64,000 nt of DNA from Hymenobacter negativus (GCF_017571495.1 NZ_JAGETZ010000022.1:1-64000), one strand, 5' to 3'; positions 52,354 to 61,842 are shown, counted from the stretch's first letter. A program made the numbers and translations. Notes: generated from the sequence alone by a model not told the origin.

Positions 52354-55326
52354 TTATGGCCGGCCGCCGGGGCTGCCGGCGGGTGTGGTGCCATTGGGCG
52401 TGGTAGTGCCCGGCGAGGGCGCATTGGCCGGTGAGTTGATGGGGTTGTTGGCCGGAGCCGCTGGCTGGCTGCCACTGGAATCGGCCGGCTGGGCCGTGGC
52501 GGGACGCAGGCCGGGGTAGCCGCTCGGCAGCGCACGACCGGTGCTATCGGTAGCGGGCTTGCCGAGGGTGCTGTCAGCGGGGGCAATGCCAGGCTGCTGG
52601 CCGGGGTAGCCGCCGGGGCGAGCACCGCCTGCCGGGGCGCCACCTGGCGCGCCTCCTGTCGGAGCGCCGGGGTAGCCACCCGGCCGGGCTCCAGCAGGAG
52701 CACCGCCTTGGGCGCCAGGGTAGCCGCCGGGGCGGGCACCACCCGCTGGAGCGCCACCACCCGCAGGAGCTCCACCGCCGCCACCACCACCGAGGTCGCC
52801 CCCGCCGCCTTCACCGCCGCCTTTCAGGTCGTCGTTGTTGATGCTCTTGCCGCGGCGCGGGCGCTGGTCTACGGTGAGCTTGCCGATGCGGTAGCTCACG
52901 TTCACCTTAAAGCTCATGTTGTGCAGCACGTTGCGGCTGCTTTGGTCGATGAGCGGCGACACCACCGTATTGCGAATAGTGATACTTGGCGTAAAGAAGT
53001 TCTCGGCACCGAAGCCGATGCTGCCACGCTTCTCGGCAAAGTCGCGCTTCACGCTCAGGCTATACACCCCGAAACCGCTCTGGCTGCCTTGCAGCTGCAC
53101 CTGGTTGCCGCGGTAGAAGGCAAAGGCCTGCAGGCCCCACACCGGCGTGAAGTTATAGGAGCCAAACACGCGGCCGCTCATCACAAAGCCTTCGTTGCTG
53201 GCGTTGAAGTTCTTGTCGGGTACGTTGTTCGTAAGGGTCGCGTAGTAGAAGTCGGTGCCCGCGTTCAGGCTCAGCTTGCCGTTGCTGATGTTAGCGAATA
53301 CGCTACCGCCGTAGGCGTTCTGCTCGCCAATGTTGGCGTAGGTAGTCGACACAACATCGGGACCCACCACCGTGCGCAGCGCCTCGATGGAGCCGGTCGT
53401 GTTGCGCATGAAAGCACTGAAGTTCAGGTTCAGACGCTTGTAGGCCGTACTATAGCCCAGTTCGTAGTTGTCGGTGTATTCAGGGTTCAGGGTAGGATTG
53501 CCTTCGCTGATGTTTTTAGGGTTTTGGGCGTTCCGGTTGGGGTTCAGGAACTGCAACGAGGGGCGCTGAATACGCTTGTTATACGCCAGTTTCAGCACGT
53601 TGCCATTCGAGAGCTTGCGCGAGAAGTTCACGCTGGGCACCAGCACTCCGTAGTCAGGAATGTTGACGGGCTCAGTGGAACTGGCAAAATCGGCGCTGAT
53701 GGTGGTATACTCGTAGCGCAGGCCCGGTTTCAGCGTGAAGCCTTTGGGCAGACCCAGGGTGTAGGCCACGTAGCCGGCCGTCACGTTCTGGCGGTAGGTG
53801 AAGATGTTGTTGGACGAAAGTCCTACCGACGGCACCACCCCGCCATCGGTCCCGTAGCTGGTGGTGGTGTAGTCCGAATTCACCCGACGTAAGATGTTCT
53901 TCGCGCCCATCTCCAGAATCTGCGTTTTGCTGATAGGATTCTGGTAGTCAAGCTGCACGGTGTACTCTTCGTTGTAGCTCGGGTTGTCGTTCACGATGCG
54001 GGCCGGGCTGGTGGCATCGGTGGTACTCAGAATGCTGTTGGTGAAGCTGTTTGTCCGGTCATTGCGGCTGAACAAGGTCAGCAGGCTGATTTCGTGCTGC
54101 GGCTTTTCAAAGCTGTGCGTGTAGTTCAGACTGGCATCCACAGTCCCCGATAGGTCTTTCGAATACGTGTCGCGCCGGCTGTCGGAAACCGGGAAGCCCG
54201 TAGCCGCAGCCCCCAGATACGTGCTAGTGGTGAGGCCATCCTGGTAGTTTCGGCCGCTGCGGGTGCCATAAGCCACCGAGGCCTGTAGGGAGTTGAACTT
54301 GTCGATGTCGTAGTCCCAGCCCAGTGTGTAGCGCCCAAAAATCTGCTGCAGGCGCGTATCGGCACCTTGCAGCGTGGTGATGGCCGAGCCATCGGCGATG
54401 CTGCGCGTCACCTGCGTGTTCGAGAACTCGCCCGGCACGTTGTACTGCGCCCGGCCGAAGCCGCCCAGCGAGAAACCCATTTTGCCGGTGCGCAGGCTGC
54501 CGTTGAGGCTCAGGTTGCTGCTGCGGGTGCCCGCGCTGGCATCAATGCCCAAGGTGGCCCCGCGCAGGTTGTTGCTTTTGGTTATGATGTTGATAATACC
54601 GCCCGAACCTTCCGCATCATATTTAGCCGAGGGCGAGGTAATGACTTCCACCGTCTTAATCTGGTCGGCCGGAATCTGCTTCAGTGCATCGGCAATGCTA
54701 TTGGCGGCAATGGTCGAGGGCTTATTATTAATAAGCACCTTAATATTCGAGGAGCCACGCAGGCTCACGTTGCCATCCAGGTCCACGCTCAGCAGCGGCA
54801 CACGCTTGAGCACATCGGTAGCGTCGCCGCCGCGGGCCGTCTGGTCGTTTTCGGCGTTGTACACGGTGCGGTCCACCTTCTCCTCTATAATGGCCTTCTG
54901 GCCGGTCACCACCACTTCGCTCAGCTTCTGGGCCGAGGTAGCCAAGGCCACGGTGCCCAGGCTCACGGTGCCGCCGGCGGGTACTACTACACCGGTCCGG
55001 TCTTCATTTTTATAACCCAGAAAGCTGATTTCAACTTTGTAAGTCCCGGCCGGAATACCGGCCAGTACAAACTTGCCATCGTCGCCGGCCACGCCGCCGT
55101 TCACGGGGTTGCCGCCGGCATCCAGCACCGCTACCGTGGCGTAGGACACGGGTTTGCCCGTGGTGGCATCCGTCACGGTGCCGGTCACGCGGCCCGCCGC
55201 GGCGCGGGGCGCAGCAGTAGCTGCAGGCCGTGCTCCGGTTGGGGGGGCTTGCTGGGCACTGGCTAAATTATTAAAGCCCAGGAGAGTGCTGAGCAAGACG
55301 GCAGTAGCCGGTAGGGTTGGTTTCAT
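52354..55326 (-). CDS. TonB-dependent receptor with a low-complexity Gly/Pro-rich C-terminal tail
   Basis: A 990-residue outer-membrane protein starting at ATG 55326, with a signal peptide ending LASAQQ. A carboxypeptidase-regulatory-like domain follows (about 45-130, VTGTVTDATTGKPVSYATV, FLGYKNE). The plug shows GDATDVLKRVPLLSVDLDGNVSLRGSSNIKV, quoted here as its parts VLKRVPLL and LRGSSNIKV, and SAKYDAEGSGGIINI. The barrel has KLAYNKRIQRPS and ends near MSFKVNVSYRIGKL. Unusually, about 155 residues follow the last strand: Gly-rich runs, several copies of ARPGGYPG, then a Pro/Ser/Thr/Asn tail. This tail has no aromatic C-terminus. The 41 in-frame residues before MKPTL were excluded. Confidence 0.9.
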   Translation of the reverse strand: MKPTLPATAVLLSTLLGFNNLASAQQAPPTGARPAATAAPRAAAGRVTGTVTDATTGKPVSYATVAVLDAGGNPVNGGVAGDDGKFVLAGIPAGTYKVEISFLGYKNEDRTGVVVPAGGTVSLGTVALATSAQKLSEVVVTGQKAIIEEKVDRTVYNAENDQTARGGDATDVLKRVPLLSVDLDGNVSLRGSSNIKVLINNKPSTIAANSIADALKQIPADQIKTVEVITSPSAKYDAEGSGGIINIITKSNNLRGATLGIDASAGTRSSNLSLNGSLRTGKMGFSLGGFGRAQYNVPGEFSNTQVTRSIADGSAITTLQGADTRLQQIFGRYTLGWDYDIDKFNSLQASVAYGTRSGRNYQDGLTTSTYLGAAATGFPVSDSRRDTYSKDLSGTVDASLNYTHSFEKPQHEISLLTLFSRNDRTNSFTNSILSTTDATSPARIVNDNPSYNEEYTVQLDYQNPISKTQILEMGAKNILRRVNSDYTTTSYGTDGGVVPSVGLSSNNIFTYRQNVTAGYVAYTLGLPKGFTLKPGLRYEYTTISADFASSTEPVNIPDYGVLVPSVNFSRKLSNGNVLKLAYNKRIQRPSLQFLNPNRNAQNPKNISEGNPTLNPEYTDNYELGYSTAYKRLNLNFSAFMRNTTGSIEALRTVVGPDVVSTTYANIGEQNAYGGSVFANISNGKLSLNAGTDFYYATLTNNVPDKNFNASNEGFVMSGRVFGSYNFTPVWGLQAFAFYRGNQVQLQGSQSGFGVYSLSVKRDFAEKRGSIGFGAENFFTPSITIRNTVVSPLIDQSSRNVLHNMSFKVNVSYRIGKLTVDQRPRRGKSINNDDLKGGGEGGGGDLGGGGGGGAPAGGGAPAGGARPGGYPGAQGGAPAGARPGGYPGAPTGGAPGGAPAGGARPGGYPGQQPGIAPADSTLGKPATDSTGRALPSGYPGLRPATAQPADSSGSQPAAPANNPINSPANAPSPGTTTPNGTTPAGSPGGRP

Positions 55327-55620
55327 ACAATGCATAACGGCCAAAGTGCCGTATGGGGAACCGGAGGTTGCATCCGGGAAGGTGTTTTGAGTGAAAATTT
55401 TGTCATCCTGCACACCGCACAGGATAACTGGCGGCATTATGCTCTGCATGACGTGCTGCGGTCAGCAATGCTTGAGTTCTATCGCTCAGCCGGGCGTGTC
55501 CATTACGCAAAGCTCCCGCGGGAGGCGACTTTTCCGGGTAAAAACTAGATTATCAAACGCCGAACCCCGACCAAGCCCGGGATTCTACCGCTCTCCACAA
55601 CCGGACTTCGCCCGCAGTCG
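55327..55620. other. Divergent spacer between the receptor and dxs
   Basis: About 290 bp that should hold both divergent promoters. Partial repeat sequence (GTCATCCTG...CAGGAT near 55400) resembles the MITE-like family only weakly. No gene was found. Confidence 0.4.
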
Positions 55621-55628
55621 TACCTTTG
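55621..55628 (+). promoter_or_regulatory. -7 element of dxs
   Basis: TACCTTTG matches TAnnTTTG exactly and lies 69 nt before the chosen ATG at 55698, which makes the earlier in-frame start at 55626 unlikely. Confidence 0.55.
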
Positions 55629-55697
55629 CGGCGGTCCCGTAATCTTTTAGCGGGTCAGGCGGTTATCTTCCGTCACTTCTCCCCCTCGCTTGCCCTG

Positions 55698-57644
55698 ATG
55701 ATAGTTGAACCCGGCCCGCTGCTAGCGGCGATTGACTCGCCCGACGACCTCAAGAAGCTCGCTCCCGAGCAGTTAGTCCAACTCAGCACCGAGCTGCGCG
55801 ACTTCATCATCGATTCCGTGAGCATCTACGGCGGCCATTTCGGCGCCTCGCTGGGCGTAGTGGAGCTCACGGTGGCGCTGCATTACGTCTTCAATACGCC
55901 CTACGACCAGCTTATCTGGGACGTCGGCCATCAGGCCTATGGCCACAAAATCCTCACCGGCCGGCGCGACAAATTCCCAACCAATCGCCGCTATAAAGGC
56001 ATGTCGGGCTTTCCAAAACGCAGTGAGAGCGAGTACGATGCCTTTGGCGTGGGCCACAGCAGCACCAGCATTGGCGCAGCGCTGGGTATGGCCGTGGCAT
56101 CCGACTACAAGGGCGAGCTGGACCGCCAGCACATCGCCGTAATCGGCGACGGGGCCATGACGGCTGGCATGAGCTTCGAGGCCCTGAACCAGGCCGGCGT
56201 GCTCAGCAATAACATGATTGTCGTGCTGAACGACAATTGCATGAGCATCGACCCCAACGTGGGCGCGCTCAAAGAATACCTCACCGACATCACCACCTCC
56301 CGTACCTACAACAAGGTGCGCGACGAGCTCTGGAATGTGCTCGGCAAGCTCTCCAAGTTTGGCCCTAACCCCCAGCAGATTGCCCGTAAGGTAGAAGCTG
56401 CCATGAAGGCCACCCTGCTCAAGCAAAGCAACCTGTTTGAGGCCCTGAAATTCCGCTATTTCGGCCCTGTTGATGGCCACGATGTGCAGCACCTCGTCAC
56501 CATCCTCAACGACCTGAAGTCCATTCCCGGCCCCAAGCTGCTGCACTGCGTGACCGTGAAAGGCAAGGGCTATGCGCTGGCCGAGAAAGACCAGACCTTG
56601 TGGCACGCGCCGGGCTTGTTCGACAAAATTACGGGCGAGATTTACAAGAAAACCCCCGAGAAGCCGCAGCCGCCCAAGTACCAGGACGTGTTCGGCCACA
56701 CGCTGGTGGAGCTGGCCGAGGCCAATGACAAAATCATGGGCGTGACGCCGGCCATGCCTTCCGGCTCCTCCCTGAACCTGATGATGGCTGCTATGCCTGA
56801 CCGGGCCTTCGACGTGGGCATTGCCGAGCAGCACGCCGTGACGTTCTCAGCCGGCTTGGCTACGCAGGGGCTCATCCCATTCTGCAACATCTACTCCTCG
56901 TTCATGCAGCGGGGCTACGACCAGGTGGTGCACGATGTAGCGCTGCAAAACCTGCACGTCGTGTTCTGCCTCGACCGTGCCGGCTTTGCCGGAGCCGACG
57001 GCCCCACGCACCACGGCTGCTACGACCTGGCCTACATGCGCTGCATCCCCAACATCGTGGTTTCGGCCCCGATGAACGAGCAGGAGCTGCGCAACCTGAT
57101 GTACACCGCCACGCTGCCTGAAAACGCTGGGGCCTTCAGCATTCGCTACCCGCGCGGCGAGGGCGTGATGCCCGAGTGGCGCACACCGCTGCAGCGCGTG
57201 GCCATCGGCACGGGCCGCGTGGTGCGCGAGGGCGAAGAAGGGGGCGTGGCCATCCTCAGCATCGGCCACATCGGCAACTACGCCGTGAAGGCCACCGACG
57301 CGCTGGCTGCCGAAGGCTTCGACGTAGGTCACTACGACATGCGCTTCTGCAAGCCGCTGGACGAAGAAATGCTGCGCGACGTAGCCCGCCGCTACCGGGC
57401 CATCGTGACCGTGGAAGACGGCTGCCTGCCCGGTGGCTTCGGTTCGGCCGTGCTCGAATTCCTCACCGACCATGGCTTCCACCTACCGGTGCGTCGCCTC
57501 GGCATCCCGGACCGCGTGGTGGAGCATGGTTCGCAGGATGAGCTATACAAAGAGTGCGGCTTTGATGCCGCTGGCATTGCCCAGGCCGTGCGCGAAATGG
57601 GCACCAAGGTTGCCACCGGCGCGCTGGCTACGGTGTTGCGGTAA
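55698..57644 (+). CDS. dxs: 1-deoxy-D-xylulose-5-phosphate synthase
   Basis: A 648-residue thiamine-diphosphate enzyme that condenses pyruvate and glyceraldehyde 3-phosphate, the first step of the MEP isoprenoid pathway. It shows YGGHFGASLGVVELTVALH and WDVGHQAYGHKILTGR (the ThDP-site histidines), GVGHSSTSI, and the GDG...N cofactor motif GDGAMTAGMSFEALN. The transketolase-type middle domain (DRAFDVGIAEQHAVTF) and the C-terminal domain with VVTVEDG-type IVTVEDGCLPGGFGSA are also present. ATG at 55698 follows a -7 box at 55621. A strong terminator follows, so it is monocistronic. Confidence 0.97.
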   Translation: MIVEPGPLLAAIDSPDDLKKLAPEQLVQLSTELRDFIIDSVSIYGGHFGASLGVVELTVALHYVFNTPYDQLIWDVGHQAYGHKILTGRRDKFPTNRRYKGMSGFPKRSESEYDAFGVGHSSTSIGAALGMAVASDYKGELDRQHIAVIGDGAMTAGMSFEALNQAGVLSNNMIVVLNDNCMSIDPNVGALKEYLTDITTSRTYNKVRDELWNVLGKLSKFGPNPQQIARKVEAAMKATLLKQSNLFEALKFRYFGPVDGHDVQHLVTILNDLKSIPGPKLLHCVTVKGKGYALAEKDQTLWHAPGLFDKITGEIYKKTPEKPQPPKYQDVFGHTLVELAEANDKIMGVTPAMPSGSSLNLMMAAMPDRAFDVGIAEQHAVTFSAGLATQGLIPFCNIYSSFMQRGYDQVVHDVALQNLHVVFCLDRAGFAGADGPTHHGCYDLAYMRCIPNIVVSAPMNEQELRNLMYTATLPENAGAFSIRYPRGEGVMPEWRTPLQRVAIGTGRVVREGEEGGVAILSIGHIGNYAVKATDALAAEGFDVGHYDMRFCKPLDEEMLRDVARRYRAIVTVEDGCLPGGFGSAVLEFLTDHGFHLPVRRLGIPDRVVEHGSQDELYKECGFDAAGIAQAVREMGTKVATGALATVLR

Positions 57645-57672
57645 GCAGTCTCTGAATAGGTTAGTGATATTG

Positions 57673-57709
57673 AAAAGCTCCTGCAGCATGTGCTGCAGGA
57701 GCTTTTTTT
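57673..57709 (+). terminator. Rho-independent terminator of dxs
   Basis: A 16-bp perfect stem (57673-57688 / 57691-57706) with a 2-nt loop, ending in T7, 28 nt after the stop. Confidence 0.92.
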
Positions 57710-57758
57710 ATGCAGAAAAGAACGTTTCAGAACGGCTAAGGACGTTATGCTGACTGCT

Positions 57759-58928
57759 TTATCGGTTCACTTTGTCGAATACGGCTACCACGTCCTTGGT
57801 CGAAATTTTCTGGCCGGTTTCGGCGGCGCGGTAGATAGCTTCAAGCAGCTGTACGTCGCGCAGGCCCATTTCGCCAGGCACGCGCGTGGGCTGGTTGTTG
57901 CGCACGCAGAGGGCAAAGTCGTCCATTTGGGCCGCTTGCTGGTTCACGTTCTGGATGTTCATTGTGCCCTGGCTGGTGCGGCCCTCAATGCCGCCGTAGC
58001 CAAAGGATGGCGCCAGCTCGGCCCAGCCCTTAGAGGCCTCGGCGCGCAGGCGGCTGCTCATGTTTTCGGCGTAGCTGGTGCGGCAGTCGGCTACCGAGCC
58101 GTCGGCAAATTGCAGCTGCCAGTTCACGCCCGCTTCCACTTCCTTGAACAGTACCGGGTCGGTTTTCGGGATGAAGCTTGCTGTGACGGATACCGGTAGT
58201 TGGCCTTTGGTGTAGAGACACCCTTGCAGGCAGTAGATGCCCATGTCCATCAACGGGCCGCCGCCACTCAGGCCCTTATTCACGCGCCAGGGCGTGTCGT
58301 TGTTGAATTTGAACCCATTATCGGCCCACAAATGCTGCACCGGCCCGAATGCCTGCTGCTGGCCCAGGCGCATCATTTCGCGGTGGTGCGGCTCGAAGTG
58401 TAACCGGTAGCCGATGCTGAATTTCTTGCCCGCCTTCTGCATGGCCGCAATCATGCGCTGCGCATCGGCCACCGAGGTAGCCATGGGCTTCTCGCAGATG
58501 ACGTGCTTGCCAGCCTGCGCGGCCCGCACTACATATTCGGCGTGCAGGGCATTGGGCAGTACCACGTACACAATATCGATGTCCGGATTGTCAATCATCC
58601 GGTCGAAGGTTTTGTAGTCGTAGATATTGTTGTCGGGCAGGCTGTACTGCTGCTTCCACTGCGCCGCTTTGGCCAGCGAGCCCGTGACGATGCCCGCCAG
58701 CTGGCAATGCTGGGTTTGCTGCAAAGCCGGTGCCAACTGGCCGGTGCTGTATTTGCCCAAGCCTACCAGGGCCACGCCCAGCTTGCGGTCGGCAGCCGGG
58801 CTCTCGGCCAGCCAGCGTAGCGGGCGTGCCAGGGCAGACGCGCCCACCAGCGTGGCGCCCGTGCCCAGCGAAAGCGTGCGCAGGAAAGCGCGGCGTGCAT
58901 TCAGATAGTCGTCGTTGGTATCGTGCAT
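57759..58928 (-). CDS. Gfo/Idh/MocA-family oxidoreductase with Tat-type signal
   Basis: A 389-residue enzyme starting at ATG 58928. The N-terminus has a twin-arginine motif in ARRAFLRTLSLG followed by a hydrophobic stretch and ALARP, so export of the folded, cofactor-loaded protein is likely. The Rossmann segment is VALVGLGKYSTGQLAPAL, the family EKP motif lies in ICEKPMATS, and the C-terminal sheet domain carries GGGPLMDMGIYCLQG. Members oxidise or isomerise sugars and sugar derivatives with NAD(P); periplasmic Tat-exported members act on glycans in some bacteria. The substrate is unknown. The TTG seven codons upstream was rejected. Confidence 0.9.
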   Translation of the reverse strand: MHDTNDDYLNARRAFLRTLSLGTGATLVGASALARPLRWLAESPAADRKLGVALVGLGKYSTGQLAPALQQTQHCQLAGIVTGSLAKAAQWKQQYSLPDNNIYDYKTFDRMIDNPDIDIVYVVLPNALHAEYVVRAAQAGKHVICEKPMATSVADAQRMIAAMQKAGKKFSIGYRLHFEPHHREMMRLGQQQAFGPVQHLWADNGFKFNNDTPWRVNKGLSGGGPLMDMGIYCLQGCLYTKGQLPVSVTASFIPKTDPVLFKEVEAGVNWQLQFADGSVADCRTSYAENMSSRLRAEASKGWAELAPSFGYGGIEGRTSQGTMNIQNVNQQAAQMDDFALCVRNNQPTRVPGEMGLRDVQLLEAIYRAAETGQKISTKDVVAVFDKVNR

Positions 58929-58990
58929 AACCCAGGCAGTTCGGTTCAACGGGGATTTACCCCATTAAGTGGCCGCGGGTTATGGTTGGG

Positions 58991-59344
58991 CTACCAGAGC
59001 CGGATGTCGGTGATGCCCGTTGGGATGGGGGCTTGGTCGCTGAAACCCAGCACGCACCAGTTGGGCTGAATGCCAAATACGCCGCCCTGGAGCACGTAGC
59101 TCACCCAACGGGTGACGGTACGGCCGGTGTATTGTTCGCTTTCGGGTTCGTATTCCCGCAAGAGCAACACGTCGCCGACCTGAAAATTCCGGTCGTTTTC
59201 GCGCACATCGAACGGCTTAGTGCCAGCCTTAACGGCGGCAAAGCAGCCAGGCCAGATTTTCAGTTCGTGTGTCTGATGCTGGGCGGGATTGGCAATCTGA
59301 AACTGAGGAGCCTGCTGTTCGGGAAGTAGGGCGTTGGTGGTCAT
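58991..59344 (-). CDS. DUF3850 (ASCH/PUA-like) protein
   Basis: A 117-residue cytoplasmic protein starting at ATG 59344. The core is a DUF3850 domain: HELKIWPGCFAAVKAG, then FDVRENDRNFQVGDVLLLRE and YTGRTVTRWVSYVLQGG. This is an ASCH/PUA-like fold expected to bind RNA. Family members are common in phages and in bacterial accessory DNA, but the role is unknown. A 45-residue in-frame extension upstream is Pro-rich and not family-like, so it was excluded. The gene stands alone. Confidence 0.85.
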   Translation of the reverse strand: MTTNALLPEQQAPQFQIANPAQHQTHELKIWPGCFAAVKAGTKPFDVRENDRNFQVGDVLLLREYEPESEQYTGRTVTRWVSYVLQGGVFGIQPNWCVLGFSDQAPIPTGITDIRLW

Positions 59345-59769
59345 GGGTTGTTGGATTGGGGCGTGCCCGGCGGGGCAGAAAATGCGGCTAGTTAGCGGCT
59401 GGGGGAGTGGCGCGGCCGGGGCGCTGGGGTAAAAATTGGTTTCGTTTTCCTGAAGATAACCAATTTGGGATAAATGCATCGGATATAAGAATAAGAAAAT
59501 CAGAAAGGTTCACGAACGAAGTCTCATTTTGCTACTGGCGGCATAGCTAATTATGGGTTTGGCACAGGTACAGACGAAGTTCAATAATAGCTAAAGCCGC
59601 TAACATAGATAGCCGAGCTGCGCCCTTGGCCAGGGCCTGCTGGCGAATCCCGATTCCGGGGCTAATGGTCTTCTAGACGTCCTACGCTTCCGTAGCGCCT
59701 CTGGAAGCACCGTCTTTTCTGCTGGGTGAGCGGAATGCGTTGCGTGGCCACCAGGGTTTGTGAGTAGAC
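59345..59769. other. Non-coding stretch between DUF3850 and MFS genes
   Basis: About 425 bp without a supportable ORF. A short hairpin GCTTCC-n11-GGAAGC occurs near 59690. It should contain the DUF3850 promoter and the terminator of the MFS gene, but no clear signal was recognised. Confidence 0.4.
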
Positions 59770-61035
59770 TCAAGCCACCGCGGCCGTTTTCGGCACGGGA
59801 GTTTCAGCGTCAGGAACGGTTGGCTCAGTTGCTTTTATGTTGCGCAAATTCCGAACGTAGAGCAGCGCAATGAGTAGCGCCATAAATCCTTCGGCCAGTA
59901 CCGTCGGCTGCACGCCGATGCGCTGTGACACCGCGCCCACCAGCAGGCTGCCCAGCGGCAGCGCACTCGTGAACACCAGCACGTAGATGCTGATAACCCG
60001 GCCGCGCATGGCCGGCAGCATAAGGGCCTGCAGCAGCATAATGCTGATGGTGGTTTGCGCCATCATGCCAAACGCGCCCATCACCAGAAACGCCAGCGCC
60101 AGCCCGTACCACGGCGTGTAGGCAAACAGTGCCAGCCCCGCGCCGAAGACGAACATATTTACCATCAATACCTTGTTCAGGTCCACGCTTGGCTTCAGCG
60201 AGGCCAGGTACAGCGCTGCCACCAGCCCGCCTAGGCCAAGGGCCCCATCGAGCAGGCCGAACGTAGTGGCGTTGCCGTGGAAGATGTCTTTGGCATACAC
60301 GGGCATCAGGTTGGTGAACGGCAGCACCAGTACGCTGGTAATTCCGAGCATGGTAATGACAAAGCCAATGGCCGGCGTATCCTTCACGTACTGAAATCCT
60401 TCTGTCAGCTCACCCAACACGTTCTTCGTGCGGGCCTTGGCCACGTACGCTGGCAGCCGTAATGCCAACAGCGAGCCGATGACGGCCACGAAGCTGAGCG
60501 CATTGAGGCCGAAGCAGGCCGCCGCGCCCAGCTGCTCAATGGCGAAGCCCGCTACTGCTGGCCCCAGGAGTTTGGTCAGGTTCAGCATAATGGAATTCAT
60601 TGCCACAGCGTTGGGTAAGTCCTGTTTGTCATCTACCAGGTCGTAGACCAGCGCCTGCCGGGCGGGCACGTCGAAGGCGTTGATAACGCCCAGCACCGCG
60701 CTCAAGGCAATGATTTCCCACACCGCATCCTGCTTGAGATACACGGCCAGCGTCAGCAGCAGGGCTTGCGCCATGGAGAGCACCTGCGTCAGGAGCAGCA
60801 CCCGGTAGCGGTTGTAGCGGTCCGACACCACGCCGCCAATCAGCGAGAACAGGGCCGACGGGAACAGCGTGGCAAACACACTCACGCCCAGCATAAACTT
60901 GGACTGCGTTTGGGCATACACCACCCAGCTCACGGCCGTTTTCTGCATCCAGGTGCCCAGCAGCGACAGGCATTGCCCGGCGAAGAAATAGCGATAATTG
61001 CGGTTGCGCAAAGCGCGGAACATATCCAGATTCAT
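59770..61035 (-). CDS. MFS transporter (drug/siderophore exporter type)
   Basis: A 421-residue inner-membrane protein starting at ATG 61035 (MNLDMFRALRNRNYRYFFAGQ), with about 12 hydrophobic helices. It has the MFS loop signature GGVVSDRYNRYRVL between helices 2 and 3, as in EntS-like exporters. It probably exports a drug or small metabolite using the proton gradient. It starts 32 nt after the stop of a MarR regulator on the same strand, so the pair is a MarR-controlled efflux operon. The 44 in-frame residues upstream overlap marR and were excluded. Confidence 0.9.
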   Translation of the reverse strand: MNLDMFRALRNRNYRYFFAGQCLSLLGTWMQKTAVSWVVYAQTQSKFMLGVSVFATLFPSALFSLIGGVVSDRYNRYRVLLLTQVLSMAQALLLTLAVYLKQDAVWEIIALSAVLGVINAFDVPARQALVYDLVDDKQDLPNAVAMNSIMLNLTKLLGPAVAGFAIEQLGAAACFGLNALSFVAVIGSLLALRLPAYVAKARTKNVLGELTEGFQYVKDTPAIGFVITMLGITSVLVLPFTNLMPVYAKDIFHGNATTFGLLDGALGLGGLVAALYLASLKPSVDLNKVLMVNMFVFGAGLALFAYTPWYGLALAFLVMGAFGMMAQTTISIMLLQALMLPAMRGRVISIYVLVFTSALPLGSLLVGAVSQRIGVQPTVLAEGFMALLIALLYVRNLRNIKATEPTVPDAETPVPKTAAVA

Positions 61036-61067
61036 GCGAGGCCGGGCTGGGATAGGGTGAGGAATGC

Positions 61068-61508
61068 CTAGTCGAAATCGACCAGCTTGGTGAGGATGGG
61101 CAGGGCCTGGTGCAGACTGGCGAGCTCCTCGGCTGAACAAGTCGTTTGCAGGGCCTGCTGCAGCCACGCATCGGTTTCCTGCCGCACGTTGGAAACAAAC
61201 ACCTGGCCGGCGGGCGATAGGGCAATGAGCACCTTGCGCTTATCGGTGGCTGAAGCCTCCCGCGTGATGTAGCCCAGCTCTGACAGATGGCTCAGTATCT
61301 GCGACATGGATTGGGTGGTGACTTTCTCCTGCGCGGCCAGCTCACTGGGGAGCATTTGTCCGTGCTGAGCCAGCAGCTTCACCACCGCCCGCTCGGTGAG
61401 CGAGAGCGACGAGTGCATGGGGGAATGACTGCGCAGCTTTTTGATAAGCCGGGCAACAACGGTGCGTAGCTCGGCAGCCAAATGCAGAGTATCGGGTTGA
61501 GTGGGCAT
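61068..61508 (-). CDS. MarR-family transcriptional regulator
   Basis: A 146-residue winged-helix repressor starting at ATG 61508. Core segments are SLTERAVVKLLAQ, MLPSELAAQEKVTTQSMSQILSHLSELGYI and the wing ASATDKRKVLIALSPAG. It probably represses itself and the following MFS gene and is released by a ligand the pump exports. A palindrome TTGTTA-n7-TAACAA lies 15 nt upstream of its start and is a fitting operator. The TTG start at 61541 falls inside that palindrome and was rejected. Confidence 0.92.
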   Translation of the reverse strand: MPTQPDTLHLAAELRTVVARLIKKLRSHSPMHSSLSLTERAVVKLLAQHGQMLPSELAAQEKVTTQSMSQILSHLSELGYITREASATDKRKVLIALSPAGQVFVSNVRQETDAWLQQALQTTCSAEELASLHQALPILTKLVDFD

Positions 61509-61522
61509 GTGCGTAGGTAAAC

Positions 61523-61541
61523 TTGTTAGTTTACTTAACAA
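61523..61541. promoter_or_regulatory. Candidate MarR operator
   Basis: TTGTTA and TAACAA arms are separated by 7 nt, a pseudo-palindrome of about 19 bp typical of MarR sites, 15 nt upstream of the regulator start codon. Confidence 0.6.
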
Positions 61542-61639
61542 ATATACGACACATTCATTGGCTTGCTCCTATGGTCACAACTTCTATTTGCCGCTACCGC
61601 AAGCGCTACATCCGCGTCGGCCCGCTCATGGGTTCTTTC

Positions 61640-61753
61640 TGCCCAGCCTCGATTATGGAAAGGGCCAAAGGCTTCCTTTTCCTGGCTTCCGACGATTCGT
61701 CCTACATGACCGGCGCCGACCTGACGTTGGACGGCGGCTTCTGCGACCTGTAA
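61640..61753 (+). pseudogene. C-terminal remnant of a short-chain dehydrogenase
   Basis: The frame ends in AKGFLFLASDDSSYMTGADLTLDGGFC, quoted here by its motifs FLASDDSSYMTG and LDGGF. This is the well-conserved C-terminal end of classical SDR enzymes. The NAD-binding and YxxxK catalytic parts are absent, and upstream sequence in frame is unrelated. It is a decayed gene end opposite the MarR gene; MarR regulators often control a divergent oxidoreductase, so this may be a lost target. Confidence 0.75.
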
Positions 61754-61777
61754 GAGGCCACATGTGCTGAATCGAAA

Positions 61778-61822
61778 GCAACGCAAAAAGGCCGCCGTGA
61801 CACGGCGGCCTTTTTGCGTTGC
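61778..61822. terminator. Bidirectional terminator between the SDR remnant and the last TonB receptor
   Basis: 22-nt perfect inverted arms (61778-61799 and 61801-61822) include A5 and T5 runs, so it works for either strand. Confidence 0.88.
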
Positions 61823-61842
61823 TTCGCTTGGTGAGGCGGGCG

